Assembly (NCBI GenBank): GCA_977006965.1
Contig: OZ345359.1
Coordinates: 1,116,001 to 1,180,000, forward strand
Direction: 5' to 3'
DNA length: 64,000 bases
Origin: Phymatolithon calcareum
Taxonomy: Eukaryota > Rhodophyta > Florideophyceae > Hapalidiales
This document shows, one piece after another, positions 1 to 9,624 of the stretch; positions within the stretch are counted from its first letter, which is position 1; each line of letters begins with the position of its first letter. A program made the position numbers and the translations under genes. The notes beneath the pieces are model-generated. The model was not told the DNA's origin, ran no database searches, and saw nothing but the letters and a program-made list of their open reading frames with translations.

Positions 1-135
1 CACAATACACAGTTTCCTTCAGTCCTTGAGCCGAAGAATACGACGCCTTCTTGTCGCCAAGATACGCAGTTGCACTGTTCCCATTCTCGACATAGAGGTT
101 GTTAGTGCGTACAAAGACCTCAGTAAATGAGGTCC

Positions 136-213
136 CCCAACACAGATGAAGATGCCAACGATGAAGAATGAAATATTTCATTCTTCATCGTTGGCGTCTT
201 CATCTATGTTGGG
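136..213. repeat. 78-bp nearly perfect palindrome
   Basis: Two 39-nt arms meet with no spacer at the centre GAAATATTTC (170-179). I find two mismatches when pairing position i with 349-i (143/206 and 153/196, the second a G-T wobble in RNA). It could be a foldback element or the source of a hairpin RNA. Confidence 0.9.
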
Positions 214-233
214 TTCGTGTACATCAACAGAAC

Positions 234-265
234 ATCAATAATTGATGCGCTTGTCAATTATTGAT
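234..265. repeat. 12-bp-arm hairpin
   Basis: ATCAATAATTGA (234-245) is followed after 8 nt by its exact reverse complement (254-265). It lies 20 bp from the larger palindrome. Confidence 0.85.
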
Positions 266-502
266 AAGCACCATTCAATTTACTAGAAGTACAGGAATTA
301 TGGATAACAATTTCGTTAAATGCTCTGCCCAAAAACTGCTCCCTTAGAATTTTACATCCAGATCGGGTGGCTCACTAGCATGGACACGATTGTCAAGAAG
401 TGAATGCTCAAAGCAACTAAGCAGTTTAAAAACCCTAGATTAGAACGAGGATAAGCTTGCCACAAACGTGTTATTAAAGCTGCTCAATATTATACGGAGT
501 AT

Positions 503-2056
503 TCAAGCTGTGTCGCTACGCAACAAAGCTCCAGCTTCGCGCATGATATCAACCTCGATACCAACGTCCCATGCACACGGTAATCCATAATACAACGCAG
601 CTCGGTCACTGCCTTCCCGCTTCGCTTCTCGCAAAACTCGTTCAGAGCCAACATATCCCATAACATCATCAGTATACCCCACCACCCACGACGCACCAGC
701 TTCTTTCCGTATTCTCGACGCGTAGTCCACCGTTGGTTCGCCGCCCAGAAAAAGAAATGTCACTCTTCCAATCCTGAACATTGACATTGGGAGCGCATAG
801 GTAGACCGTGTTCGGAAATCACCAGTTAGTGTTTTCATCAATGCTGCTGCTGTTCGAGACATAACCAAATCGCTTGACCGGCACCTTCGGCGAATTTCTC
901 CACGTGAAAAAGTTTCCCGGAAGCGCAACGGAAGGAAGACATGCCGTGCCCGAAGATTTGTCGAGAGATATAACGCCGAAAAGACTGGTTCGAAACTTTC
1001 CTCCTTCGCAATCACGCGTCGCACTTCTTCAACAATCGCGTCCCTATGCAGCACCAACATGGATTGGTTTCCCCTGGGGTAGATGTTCAAATCGCCGCCG
1101 CAGCCCGGGAGAAAGAACCAGACTGATAAAGGATAAAATTGCGACAGGGCAGTAGTCACGGCAGCGGGATAATCTCCGGAGTATTCATTACTGCTGGTAA
1201 GCACAGTAGCATGCGCAGCAAACCCGAAAATTCCAGCGATGACGGCATTCGACCGGTCTGCTTTTCGAAACCACATGACAGGTAACTCAGGGTCAATATC
1301 TCCGTGACTTGAGGAAGCAGTGAAGAGTTTCTCGACAATTTGGCGCCGATTTACCGCAATTGAGCACGACCCTTTCCCGAAAAACACGCGTACTTGTTTA
1401 CTATTTCCGGGCGAGCGCGCAAGGTCAACGGTATCGACCACGGTGCGCAACAGAAAGCCGGCATACCTTTCAATCTTCGCCTTCTCGGTATCGCTGTCAG
1501 GAAGAAGCGGGAACAGATTTCTTCCAACAGCAGGCCCAGAATGCGTGTGAGAAAATACGAGACGCACATGTCGCCGTAGTAATCCATGTCGCGCGTGGAG
1601 AGCATCAAATATGGCATCGGAAAGCGACTTATCCATGCCGACCAAGTCAAAAGTAATTATCACCATCGCCGATTCGTCTGGGAGATGTAGGACCAGGACT
1701 TTGACAAAAAGCGGTGCAAGAGGGGTAAGCAATGATGCTGAGCGCGGGGGCGCTCGTCTTGACGAGAAGCCGCTGAGAAATACAGTCTCGTTCGGAAGCA
1801 CTTCCGCTTGTGCTATACCGATCGTAACGATTGTACCAGCCCCATTGCTACGGACCTTTCGATATACATAACTGAACCAAACTCCAACCAATGCAAGCAT
1901 CAAAAGAATAGAAAGCAGAGGGCGGCGATGGAGAAAAGGCGTGTACGTGGTAACGCTTCGTCGAAATCTTCTGGTTTTAGCCCAAATGCTTGGAGACAAT
2001 AATATTCCCAACTGTCGGACATGTCCTCGATGATTTTTGGAAGACGGTGGAGGCAT
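503..2056 (-). CDS. Membrane-anchored neutral/alkaline ceramidase-like amidohydrolase
   Basis: A 517-aa protein starting at ATG (2056). A basic N-terminus (residues 1-45) precedes one hydrophobic segment (about 46-64), so a type II membrane protein of the secretory pathway is likely. The rest resembles the N-terminal catalytic domain of the neutral/alkaline non-lysosomal ceramidase family, zinc enzymes that split ceramide into fatty acid and sphingosine. Visible family marks are SHTHSGP (169-175), FAAHATVL (around 279-286, His282), GDYP (294-297), GCGGDLN (318-324) and GGEPTVDYA nearer the C-terminus. Animal and fungal ceramidases are about 700 aa with an extra C-terminal domain that is missing here, so it looks more like the short bacterial family members. 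The exact substrate is inferred. The gene diverges from the ATP synthase epsilon gene. Confidence 0.72.
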   Translation of the reverse strand: MPPPSSKNHRGHVRQLGILLSPSIWAKTRRFRRSVTTYTPFLHRRPLLSILLMLALVGVWFSYVYRKVRSNGAGTIVTIGIAQAEVLPNETVFLSGFSSRRAPPRSASLLTPLAPLFVKVLVLHLPDESAMVIITFDLVGMDKSLSDAIFDALHARHGLLRRHVRLVFSHTHSGPAVGRNLFPLLPDSDTEKAKIERYAGFLLRTVVDTVDLARSPGNSKQVRVFFGKGSCSIAVNRRQIVEKLFTASSSHGDIDPELPVMWFRKADRSNAVIAGIFGFAAHATVLTSSNEYSGDYPAAVTTALSQFYPLSVWFFLPGCGGDLNIYPRGNQSMLVLHRDAIVEEVRRVIAKEESFEPVFSALYLSTNLRARHVFLPLRFRETFSRGEIRRRCRSSDLVMSRTAAALMKTLTGDFRTRSTYALPMSMFRIGRVTFLFLGGEPTVDYASRIRKEAGASWVVGYTDDVMGYVGSERVLREAKREGSDRAALYYGLPCAWDVGIEVDIMREAGALLRSDTA

Positions 2057-2536
2057 TTGTGCCAGTGATTATGCCTGCAGTCAAGCCCAATCCATCACTT
2101 CAACCCTGCTTGAATCAGTAGTTCCGTATCCGCAGAGCACCGGAAAATGTTCTTGTCATTTGCTATAGTCTACGACAGGGAAGACAGTCTTTCAAGGTGG
2201 ACGTTCGGTCCGGATATTAGGGCGCTAACCGCAGTCTTGGAGGACTGTTCGGCTCGGTGTGCCGTGCGCAAGATGCACAAAACTACTGTCTTATATGGAG
2301 GTCGAAAATACAAAAACTGGTCCATTCCAGCCACTAAAAGAAGATGACCTTTCTGTCGCGCAGTATTGGGGTTGTGCCAAACCTAAATATTTCTTATTTT
2401 TTCTGCAGACCTACTTGTCATGATTTTATTGGTAGATCTCCCCATTTTCAATCAGCCGCGAAGATGGTGCTCGCAAAAGACTGCCACCAAGCATCCGAAG
2501 GGGACGAACACCGTTGCCGATCCGTAGTCGTTCAAG
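2057..2536. other. Intergenic spacer between divergent genes
   Basis: About 480 bp between the starts of the ceramidase-like gene and the ATP synthase epsilon gene; it must hold both promoters. I see no conserved RNA or protein. Small open frames here have no recognisable content. Confidence 0.5.
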
Positions 2537-2878
2537 ATGGTGCAATACTGGCGTGCCGCGGGCATGACTTATCTGAAATACTCCAGCACATGCGCGAATC
2601 TCGTGCGCAATGCGGTTAAGGAATCGCTGAAGGTCAAAACGTCGAAGAAGCAAGAGTTCTCCATGCTCAAGGCCGAGTGGGAAGGCGGCAAGATCGTTAC
2701 CCGAAGTACGTTAATGACAGAATTCTGCGGTTGCGCGATGCGATTTATAGTGGCACATGCAACGTCAGAAAGTCTAACCTTTGCTTCGTTTTTTCGGCTT
2801 TCTGCTTTCGTCTTGCACTGCGAAGCTCAAATAGAGGCTGGCGGGCCAGCTGAAGGAACCACTGTCACCGGTTTTTAA
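2537..2878 (+). CDS. ATP5E: Mitochondrial F1Fo-ATP synthase subunit epsilon (two exons)
   Basis: Small central-stalk subunit of mitochondrial ATP synthase, which binds gamma and delta at the foot of F1. The start MVQYWRAAGMTYLKYSSTCA matches the family signature (WR-AG-sY--Ys--ca), closest to plant epsilon subunits, and the following NLVRNAVKESLK and AEWEGGK also match. The uninterrupted frame is 113 aa, too long for a family of about 50-75 aa. A probable GT-AG intron at 2706-2825 (donor GTACGT; pyrimidine-rich acceptor ending CTGCGAAG) would give exons 2537-2705 and 2826-2878 and a 73-aa protein. The intron is 120 bp with no in-frame stop, so the unspliced frame stays open; the splice sites are inferred. 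No presequence is seen, as usual for this subunit. Confidence 0.85.
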   Translation: MVQYWRAAGMTYLKYSSTCANLVRNAVKESLKVKTSKKQEFSMLKAEWEGGKIVTRSTLMTEFCGCAMRFIVAHATSESLTFASFFRLSAFVLHCEAQIEAGGPAEGTTVTGF

Positions 2879-3140
2879 ATTTTGCATGTTACAAAAGCTT
2901 TTGAGCCCATTGCGAATGTAGCTTCTAGTTGTGGAAGCGTTCTCTGTTGGATGTATCTTTAACTGTTTTATTCGCTCGACTACTTGACGTTGGCCTCGAG
3001 TCGGTGTTTCGGTCAGGTTGCGGTAGAGTGCACGGCAGATAAAGCATACATCGGCACGACATCTGCACGAGGCCCCGAATTTCTGCCTCGTTTGGTTCGA
3101 ATTTTTAATGCCACAGATTCTTATTGCGCCTCGCGACCAT

Positions 3141-6100
3141 CTACACCACCGCGGTCGCATGCTCCAGCGGAGCCCGTTCCATTCCCATGCGATTAACAGC
3201 GTCAACACATCGATCACATAGAAGAGGGTGTGCCGGCGAATCGCCCACCGTCCCATGATAATGCCAGCAGCGATCGCATTTCGGTGCATCAAACTTGTCA
3301 ATTCCAATAACAAACCTTTCCGAGTCCTTCTCCGACTCAACATTAGAGTGTGAGCAGGTGTTTACAATGACCGCTTTGTCAACAAGCTCCACGTTGGATA
3401 CAATAAGCGCTCGCTTCAGTTCATCAATGGAGTTTGTGCAAACCTCTAGAGATTTCAGGGCTTTGGCATCGTCTTCATTTCTCGCAAAAATCTTCACAGA
3501 CGCCTCCATCGACGCCCCTAGCGTCTTCTTCACACGCGCGGCTTCCAAAACCTTGTTCACTGCATCCCTTGTATCTAGCACGACTGCCCATGTATCTGAC
3601 ACAGCAGGGTCAACTTTACCCCACTCTGGAAGACTCGAAACCCATCCAGATTGAAAGACCGACTTGGCCACTGGAAAGCTCGGATTATTAGAGACAGGGA
3701 CGTAGGAGATTTTCTGCCAAAGATCCTCAGCCGTATGCGGGACAATCGGTGCCAGTGCCCGGGCGTAATTTTCCAACAGAGCCGCGAGAACCGTTTGGCA
3801 CGAGCGTCTTCTAAAAGAATTCAATTCCGGGATATAGAGGCGATCTTTTGCAATGTCCAGATAAAAGTTGGACAATTCCACCACTGCAAACCGCTGCAGG
3901 GCCTGGTACACTTTGAAAAAAGCGAAGGATTCATACGCTTCTTCAACTTCTTTCGTCAATACTGTCATTCTCGACAACATATACTTGTCAAGCGAGGGCA
4001 GGGCGTCGTACGGAATAGCATCAGTCGCAGGGTTAAAGTCGTGAATATTTCCCATCATATACCTCACCGTGTTGCGTAACTTGCGGTATACGTCAGAAAC
4101 TTGGCGCACTATGTCTTTTCCAATCATGACGTCCACTGTGTAGTCCACGGAGCAAACCCATAAGCGCAAGACATCCGAGCCATAGGCAGGGTCCATTTTC
4201 TTATTATTCCCGCCCTCGATAATGCTCATAGGGTCAATAACATTTCCTACACTCTTGCTCATCTTGACACCGTTCTGATCCAGGACAAATCCATGCGTGA
4301 GGACGTTTTGATATGGCGCCCGGCCTTGTGCTGCGACCGAGGTCAAAATTGAGCTTTGGAACCATCCTCGATGTTGGTCTGAGCCTTCCAAATATATATC
4401 TGCAGGGTATTGAAGCTCTTCACGCAATGATGCGACTGCCGCCCAGGAAGACCCAGAATCAAACCAAACGTCCATGGTATCGCTTCCTTTCCGTAAATTT
4501 CGACCACGGTACGATTCCGGCAAAAGTTCATCTGCGGTCAACTCCCACCAGGCATCAGAGCCGCGCGATGCAATGATGTTTTTGACGTGCGAGACAATTT
4601 CGGTATCCATAAAGACTTCACCGGTGTCATCGTCGTAGAATACCGGGATAGGAACGCCCCAACTTCTTTGCCGGGAGATGCACCAGTCTCCTCGCCCGCT
4701 GATCATGTTCCGAATCTTCTTGATACCGGAGTCCGGATACCACGTCACGTTCTCTAGTTCCTCGATCACATTATCTCGGAATTGTTCCAGAGAAATGAAC
4801 CATTGCTCGGTCGCCCGGAAAATAGTCGGCTTCTTGGTCCGCCAGTCATATGGGTATTTGTGCGCGTATTTTTCCTCTAGTAGCAATACATTGGACTCAC
4901 TTAGAGCTGTTAATACCGCTTCATTGCCTTCCCCCAGGACAGGCAGACCTGTGAAACGACCGTTTGCCGCTTCAGCGGTGAATTTTCCGGCGTCGTCAAC
5001 CGGCGATGCAAGCTCGAGACCCTCTTTCAGACCTGTTTGGTAATCTTCATGCCCATGCCCTGGTGCAGTGTGAACGAGCCCTGTTCCAGTTTCCGTTGTG
5101 ATGTAGTCACCACCCAAGACGACACGGCAAATAAGGCCTTCTTGAAGCGGATGCTTATACTCAACCCCAACCAAATCATTGCCCTTCAAAACAGCCAACA
5201 CCTTTACATTTGACTCGATATCAAGCTTGCTCGCCACTGATTCCACAAGATCCTTGGCAATAATAACAATTCTTTCCGGTGAGCTCGATTGTAAGCCTTG
5301 CACAAGAGCATATTCAAGGTCACCATTGACAGCCACAGCGCGATTCGCAGGAAGCGTCCAGGGTGTTGTCGTCCAAATGGAAAGAGCCAATCCTTCTGCC
5401 GATGTCACTGCCGCCTTCAATGCACTCGATGATGATTCTGGAACTGAGGTCGCGGCAAAGGCGCAATAGCAACTTCGCGAGGTATGGTTATCAGGATACT
5501 CTAGCTCCGCTTCCGCAAGTGCCGTGCGGCTCGATGGCGACCAATGCACTGGTTTCCGTCCACGAAACACGTATCCCTTTTCGTACATTTTGCCAAACAC
5601 TTCAATCTGCGCCGCCTCATATTCCGGCGCCATAGTCAGGTATGGATTTTTCCATTCGCCCCAAATGCCAAATCTCTGCATGCCCTCAATATGGTTCTGA
5701 ACAGTTCCGTGTGCGAATTCCCGTGCTTTCCGCCGCAAATCTAACGTGGACAGGTTACGTCGGTCTTTGCTTTTCATGCTTTGCAAAACCTTCATCTCAA
5801 TCGGCAAGCCGTGTGTGTCCCAGCCAGGAACAAAGACTGCCTTTCGGCCGCGCATGAGCTGGTACCGGTTAATGAAATCTTTCAAAATCTTGTTCAGCGC
5901 ATGCCCGCAATGTAGAGGACCGTTTGCAAATGGTGGTCCATCGTGGAGGACGAATTTATCTCCAGGGTTATTACGCGACAAAACATGGTAAATTTGTTCT
6001 TCTTCCCAAAACTTTTGGATCTCAGGTTCCCTTTTCGGCGCATTCGCACGCTGCTCGAATGCTGTTTGGGGCAGATTTACAGTTCCCGAGTACGGACTTG

Positions 6101-6284
6101 TCTCTTTCGGTTTCGACTTTCGAGATCCTGCCGATGCCGCGGTCGCGGCAAGCCATCGCCTTGGTACGTATCGGTCTTTCTGAGCATGCACACGCAAACC
6201 GCGCAAGCCGCTTTTTCTCAAAAATGTGCAGCGCGCCGCTCCTAGCACAGCGCTGCAAGCTCCGACAAACGCTGTTCTTTCCAT
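3141..6284 (-). CDS. ileS: Organellar isoleucyl-tRNA synthetase
   Basis: A 1047-aa class I aminoacyl-tRNA synthetase that charges tRNA-Ile. The frame stays open upstream to a GTG at 6383, but the ATG at 6284 gives a convincing organelle presequence (basic, Ala/Ser/Arg-rich, about 60 residues) ahead of the bacterial-type core. The HIGH-type motif HCGHA is at about 125-129 in GPPFANGPLHCGHALNK, KMSKS at about 674, the editing (CP1) region between them with the WTTTPWTLPANRA stretch, and a C-terminal zinc site with two CxxC pairs (about 1003/1006 and 1023/1026). The bacterial architecture with a zinc finger marks it as an organellar enzyme; plastid, mitochondrion or both cannot be settled here. 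It is divergent from the gene at 6480, with under 200 bp between starts. Confidence 0.95.
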   Translation of the reverse strand: MERTAFVGACSAVLGAARCTFLRKSGLRGLRVHAQKDRYVPRRWLAATAASAGSRKSKPKETSPYSGTVNLPQTAFEQRANAPKREPEIQKFWEEEQIYHVLSRNNPGDKFVLHDGPPFANGPLHCGHALNKILKDFINRYQLMRGRKAVFVPGWDTHGLPIEMKVLQSMKSKDRRNLSTLDLRRKAREFAHGTVQNHIEGMQRFGIWGEWKNPYLTMAPEYEAAQIEVFGKMYEKGYVFRGRKPVHWSPSSRTALAEAELEYPDNHTSRSCYCAFAATSVPESSSSALKAAVTSAEGLALSIWTTTPWTLPANRAVAVNGDLEYALVQGLQSSSPERIVIIAKDLVESVASKLDIESNVKVLAVLKGNDLVGVEYKHPLQEGLICRVVLGGDYITTETGTGLVHTAPGHGHEDYQTGLKEGLELASPVDDAGKFTAEAANGRFTGLPVLGEGNEAVLTALSESNVLLLEEKYAHKYPYDWRTKKPTIFRATEQWFISLEQFRDNVIEELENVTWYPDSGIKKIRNMISGRGDWCISRQRSWGVPIPVFYDDDTGEVFMDTEIVSHVKNIIASRGSDAWWELTADELLPESYRGRNLRKGSDTMDVWFDSGSSWAAVASLREELQYPADIYLEGSDQHRGWFQSSILTSVAAQGRAPYQNVLTHGFVLDQNGVKMSKSVGNVIDPMSIIEGGNNKKMDPAYGSDVLRLWVCSVDYTVDVMIGKDIVRQVSDVYRKLRNTVRYMMGNIHDFNPATDAIPYDALPSLDKYMLSRMTVLTKEVEEAYESFAFFKVYQALQRFAVVELSNFYLDIAKDRLYIPELNSFRRRSCQTVLAALLENYARALAPIVPHTAEDLWQKISYVPVSNNPSFPVAKSVFQSGWVSSLPEWGKVDPAVSDTWAVVLDTRDAVNKVLEAARVKKTLGASMEASVKIFARNEDDAKALKSLEVCTNSIDELKRALIVSNVELVDKAVIVNTCSHSNVESEKDSERFVIGIDKFDAPKCDRCWHYHGTVGDSPAHPLLCDRCVDAVNRMGMERAPLEHATAVV

Positions 6285-6479
6285 TGGCGATGGAATTGCA
6301 GTGTTTCGATCATCTTCACCGAGATCAAACAAGATGGGCGCAGTACCGTGGGTGTCCTGAATAAATTCTTCGAAAAAATACACTTTTTCTAATCATACTC
6401 AATGTCCACACTGTTGACTTTTTCAGATCGTCTCGTCTGAGTCGATATCTGAAGATCGCCACCGGCAAACTAACTAAAC

Positions 6480-7292
6480 ATGATTGCTGCTCGCCGAAAG
6501 TCCCGAAAAAGACGACAAGAGAACAACATATTGCTTGCGAACTCTGCCACAGATGAGGAGACCAAGCAATATCCTGAAGAGGCTGATTTGGCGCCGGGCT
6601 CCAGAAATCATTTCTTTTTTCTAGACCGGTTTTTGCGTCGGAAGGAGGCCATCTCTCCTTTCGACGACTTAAGACCCCCAAAAACTTTTTCAAGAAGCTC
6701 GCTGGATCTGTATGGTCGTGTATCTCTTCTCTCTCCCATTCGTTTTCGTTTGAAGCATACATTAGCTCCGTTGGAGCTAGTTAAGGTGAAGTCAGAGGTG
6801 ACTGCAGGCATGGGAAAAGCGCCCGTGATTTCATTGGAAATGAAACTGTTAGACTGCATAAAATATCGCGTCTCGAGTGCCGGAACAGTTTTCCAAGTGC
6901 GTGCAAGAACCATGTTGGATGTACGTCACGCTGAGGTTGATATCCGTTTGGACCGAAAACCGGGAAACGTCGACACCGTTCGGGTTGGATTCCGCTTCAG
7001 AGACATTGCCTATCTGAAAATACCATCACTTTGCGCAGGTCTGAAAATTCAAGCAAGAACAGGGTCGCGTTTGAAAACTACTCTGAGAATGAAGAGCAAT
7101 TTTTCAGAACCCGGACAGTCCTCCACAATGGAAGAAGCGGGGCAGCGGAGACGAAGGGCGAGACAGGGGCGAAATAGAAGAGAAAATATCCCAGAAAATA
7201 GTCTTGAGGCGACCAGACGGGAAATCAAAAGGATTCTGCATATAAGTGACATGGGCATGGACGTAAAGATACGCTGCATGGATAGCGGATAG
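6480..7292 (+). CDS. Unrecognised basic protein
   Basis: A 270-aa frame with ATG start, divergent from ileS. I do not recognise a family. The N-terminus is rich in Arg/Lys (residues 4-14) and the region about 215-250 is strongly basic and Gln/Arg/Asn-rich. The middle (about 95-205) is more ordered-looking, with alternating hydrophobic residues suggesting beta strands. No membrane segment or clear signal peptide is seen. The frame is longer than expected by chance and sits in a tight slot between genes, so it is probably real. Confidence 0.6.
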   Translation: MIAARRKSRKRRQENNILLANSATDEETKQYPEEADLAPGSRNHFFFLDRFLRRKEAISPFDDLRPPKTFSRSSLDLYGRVSLLSPIRFRLKHTLAPLELVKVKSEVTAGMGKAPVISLEMKLLDCIKYRVSSAGTVFQVRARTMLDVRHAEVDIRLDRKPGNVDTVRVGFRFRDIAYLKIPSLCAGLKIQARTGSRLKTTLRMKSNFSEPGQSSTMEEAGQRRRRARQGRNRRENIPENSLEATRREIKRILHISDMGMDVKIRCMDSG

Positions 7293-7658
7293 TAAAACGC
7301 CTGAATCAATTTTTAACTGGGGTCCCTTGTTTGCAGCAGTTATCCGCTAGTAGCACAACCGACATACGAAGTTTACCCAGTCTACTGCATAGAGTACAAT
7401 TCAGTCGCTGTTCATGCCCAGTGGTGAGCCCTCGACTGGATACTACCTCGTTTACATGAGTGGCACACAGCTGTGATTGTTCTGCCTCTGATCTACGAAA
7501 AGTTCTACAGCCCTCATCTACGCTATACACAAGACGTCATCGCGCGGAAATACAAACAAGCGACTGCAATTTCCATCTTCCCATCTTCCCATCCATCCAG
7601 CCCCCCTCAAAATGCCAAACCTTTGACGCAACAATGCGCAGATCAGCAATCGCCTCTT
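7293..7658. other. Convergent intergenic spacer
   Basis: The 3' ends of two convergent genes meet here. It holds a short CATCTTCC/CATCC-type simple repeat near 7575-7600 and nothing else I can identify. Confidence 0.45.
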
Positions 7659-9182
7659 TCAACCTTTCGTCAGCGCGTCAATCGAAGTAATTTCGCCTTG
7701 TTGCAGCAAATGCAATCTCGCCCGTGCCTTTGAAATCTTCCGCCAGACATGCACCGGAACTTGCCCGGAAAGCTCATTCAGCTGTTCATCAGGCACTGTT
7801 CGTGCGAGAAAAATGGCGCACGTCCCTGCCAGACCGCTCGAAGTAATATCGTACGCAATCGCCGTATCGATAATATGCTGTCGAAGTGCATCGCCGGTCG
7901 ACTGTGCCTCCTCGGCATTGGCCAGCGCGGACGACAGTGCGCGGAGCTGCTTCTCGCGCAGTTGTCGCTTCGCATTTCGAATTGCTGCATTGCACACACT
8001 GGACCAGCCTACGCCGAAACAGTTTCGCAAATACATGTCCACGGAATAGTGTTCCCTGTGCTGCCGCGGAGATAGCATGGCGCCGGACTTCGGTGACGAG
8101 GACGACTTGTACCCCCGCATTGACGGAGAACCTGATAGACGCGACGACGGGGTGCCTGGTGGTACTCGAGGAATACCAAGGTCAAATGTGTCATCACCGG
8201 ACAGGGATGACATGGGTTCCAACAACGGGGATATCACGTTGCATACAGGTGGATAATCCAGTAAGGCCGTTCCGTGATTTGCGAGCGAGGCGAGAGAACC
8301 TGCTGCGTGATGCGCGTAGCGCGATTGCGGCCCGTGTCCCACTTGAATGTAGAGACGGTAGTCGTTGATGAGAGAGCGTTCGACAGCATTAAGTAAATGC
8401 GCCGGTACCAGAATGCCGCCAACGATGTAGTCTCGCGGGTTAGCATTCGACGGTCGGTGGGCGTCAGGGACAGGAACAGCTTGAACAAGAAAGAATCTCC
8501 GCAAAGTTCCAGACGATAATGAATACGGTGTGATAGTAGGTTCTTCCGGAACCTGCAAGGAATTATTGAGTGAATGTACGACAGACGATATATCTGCAAG
8601 GCTGGAGGTGGTACCGTCATTGTGACGAATATTGCGTGTGTCTTCTCTTATTGATTCAATACGCTTCTCCAAAGCCAGAAGCAAGTTGTTGATGTATACC
8701 AGTCGAACCAAATTAGAAATCTTTGCCAGTACGCAGGGTACATAAAAGGAGTTAAGATGAGTGATGATAATCTTGTTATAATCCGTATACTCCCTGCGCA
8801 AAGGGTGATAAAAACTTTTCACCAATTCGTCCCATCGCGAACCGTAGCACGGCATTGTGGTGAGCACGTCAATGACATCTCTCGCTCGAAGGGCGCAATT
8901 TCCGTCGGTGACCGACACGACGTTGACGCCGACGTGTTTGAGAATTTGTTGCTTCAACTCAGTCGCCCATGGTAAGCGGAGTGTCGGTACGTACAGGAGT
9001 GGTTTACCGGTGCGGATGTCACTTTCAGCGGCGCCGACGAGCGGAGCCGAGGACGTGACGTGACTTTCGCGGAGAAGGATAGATTGCGCGAAAGTGGCGT
9101 GCTCCTGAGAGCGGAGCGCGAGCCAGAGGACACGGAGATCATCCGACGCGTTCAGAAAACCGCCGATATCGTCGATGGGCAT
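7659..9182 (-). CDS. Unrecognised 507-aa protein
   Basis: The frame opens at a TTG (9293); the first ATG is at 9182, giving 507 aa starting MPIDDIGG. I do not recognise the family. The N-terminal half (to about 210) is mostly helical-looking with hydrophobic stretches; the middle (about 345-400) is Ser/Pro/Gly-rich and probably disordered; the C-terminal 110 residues look like a compact alpha-helical unit rich in Ala/Leu/Arg. No membrane segment, zinc ligands or catalytic motif are visible. An upstream exon cannot be excluded because the frame is open above the ATG. Confidence 0.62.
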   Translation of the reverse strand: MPIDDIGGFLNASDDLRVLWLALRSQEHATFAQSILLRESHVTSSAPLVGAAESDIRTGKPLLYVPTLRLPWATELKQQILKHVGVNVVSVTDGNCALRARDVIDVLTTMPCYGSRWDELVKSFYHPLRREYTDYNKIIITHLNSFYVPCVLAKISNLVRLVYINNLLLALEKRIESIREDTRNIRHNDGTTSSLADISSVVHSLNNSLQVPEEPTITPYSLSSGTLRRFFLVQAVPVPDAHRPSNANPRDYIVGGILVPAHLLNAVERSLINDYRLYIQVGHGPQSRYAHHAAGSLASLANHGTALLDYPPVCNVISPLLEPMSSLSGDDTFDLGIPRVPPGTPSSRLSGSPSMRGYKSSSSPKSGAMLSPRQHREHYSVDMYLRNCFGVGWSSVCNAAIRNAKRQLREKQLRALSSALANAEEAQSTGDALRQHIIDTAIAYDITSSGLAGTCAIFLARTVPDEQLNELSGQVPVHVWRKISKARARLHLLQQGEITSIDALTKG

Positions 9183-9624
9183 TTTCGACAAAATGAGACG
9201 CGGGCAGAGTGCACAGGCAGCTGCGTGGGCTGCAAGGCCGCCTTCCTCAGGCCAATGGCCAGTGGAATGTGCGCTCGAGGACAAGAGATGCAACGGCGGC
9301 TACAAATTTCGTTTTTCTGGGTCCACAGTTGGTTGGTTGAGGTGTGTGTGTATAAAACTTGAATATCTCACGCCTTATATGATTTGGCGATTTTAAAAGT
9401 TTTATAAGTTTTATTCGTAGAACACGGTTTTCCAAGTGACAAATTTCGTCAACATTTGTCATCAAACGATGATGATGCGGCGGAATGTTGATGCCCAACG
9501 GAAACTATCAATATGTGAAAATTGTGAACATTTTGAACAGTTCGGCTTATCCTTTGAATTAAATTATTCATCTCGACTTTACGTCCAGAATGGAACGAAA
9601 TAGAATAGAAATTAGACGAAAATA
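9183..9624. other. Intergenic, no gene seen
   Basis: AT-rich 5' flank of the 507-aa gene. I see no coding, RNA or repeat feature that I can support. Confidence 0.4.

Larger units (their letters stand above)
1..502. other. Left-edge intergenic region with two hairpins
   Basis: No gene is visible here. The stretch is AT-rich and carries two inverted repeats (136-213 and 234-265, listed separately). The right part is the 3' flank of the minus-strand ceramidase-like gene. Confidence 0.5.

Noticed and set aside
2774-3343. 189-codon minus-strand frame overlapping the end of ileS
   Set aside because: It is a shadow frame of the ileS 3' end and crosses the ATP synthase epsilon exon; no recognisable content.
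6285-6383. ileS frame extension to GTG 6383
   Set aside because: Starts with GTG; nuclear genes use ATG, and the ATG at 6284 gives a good presequence.
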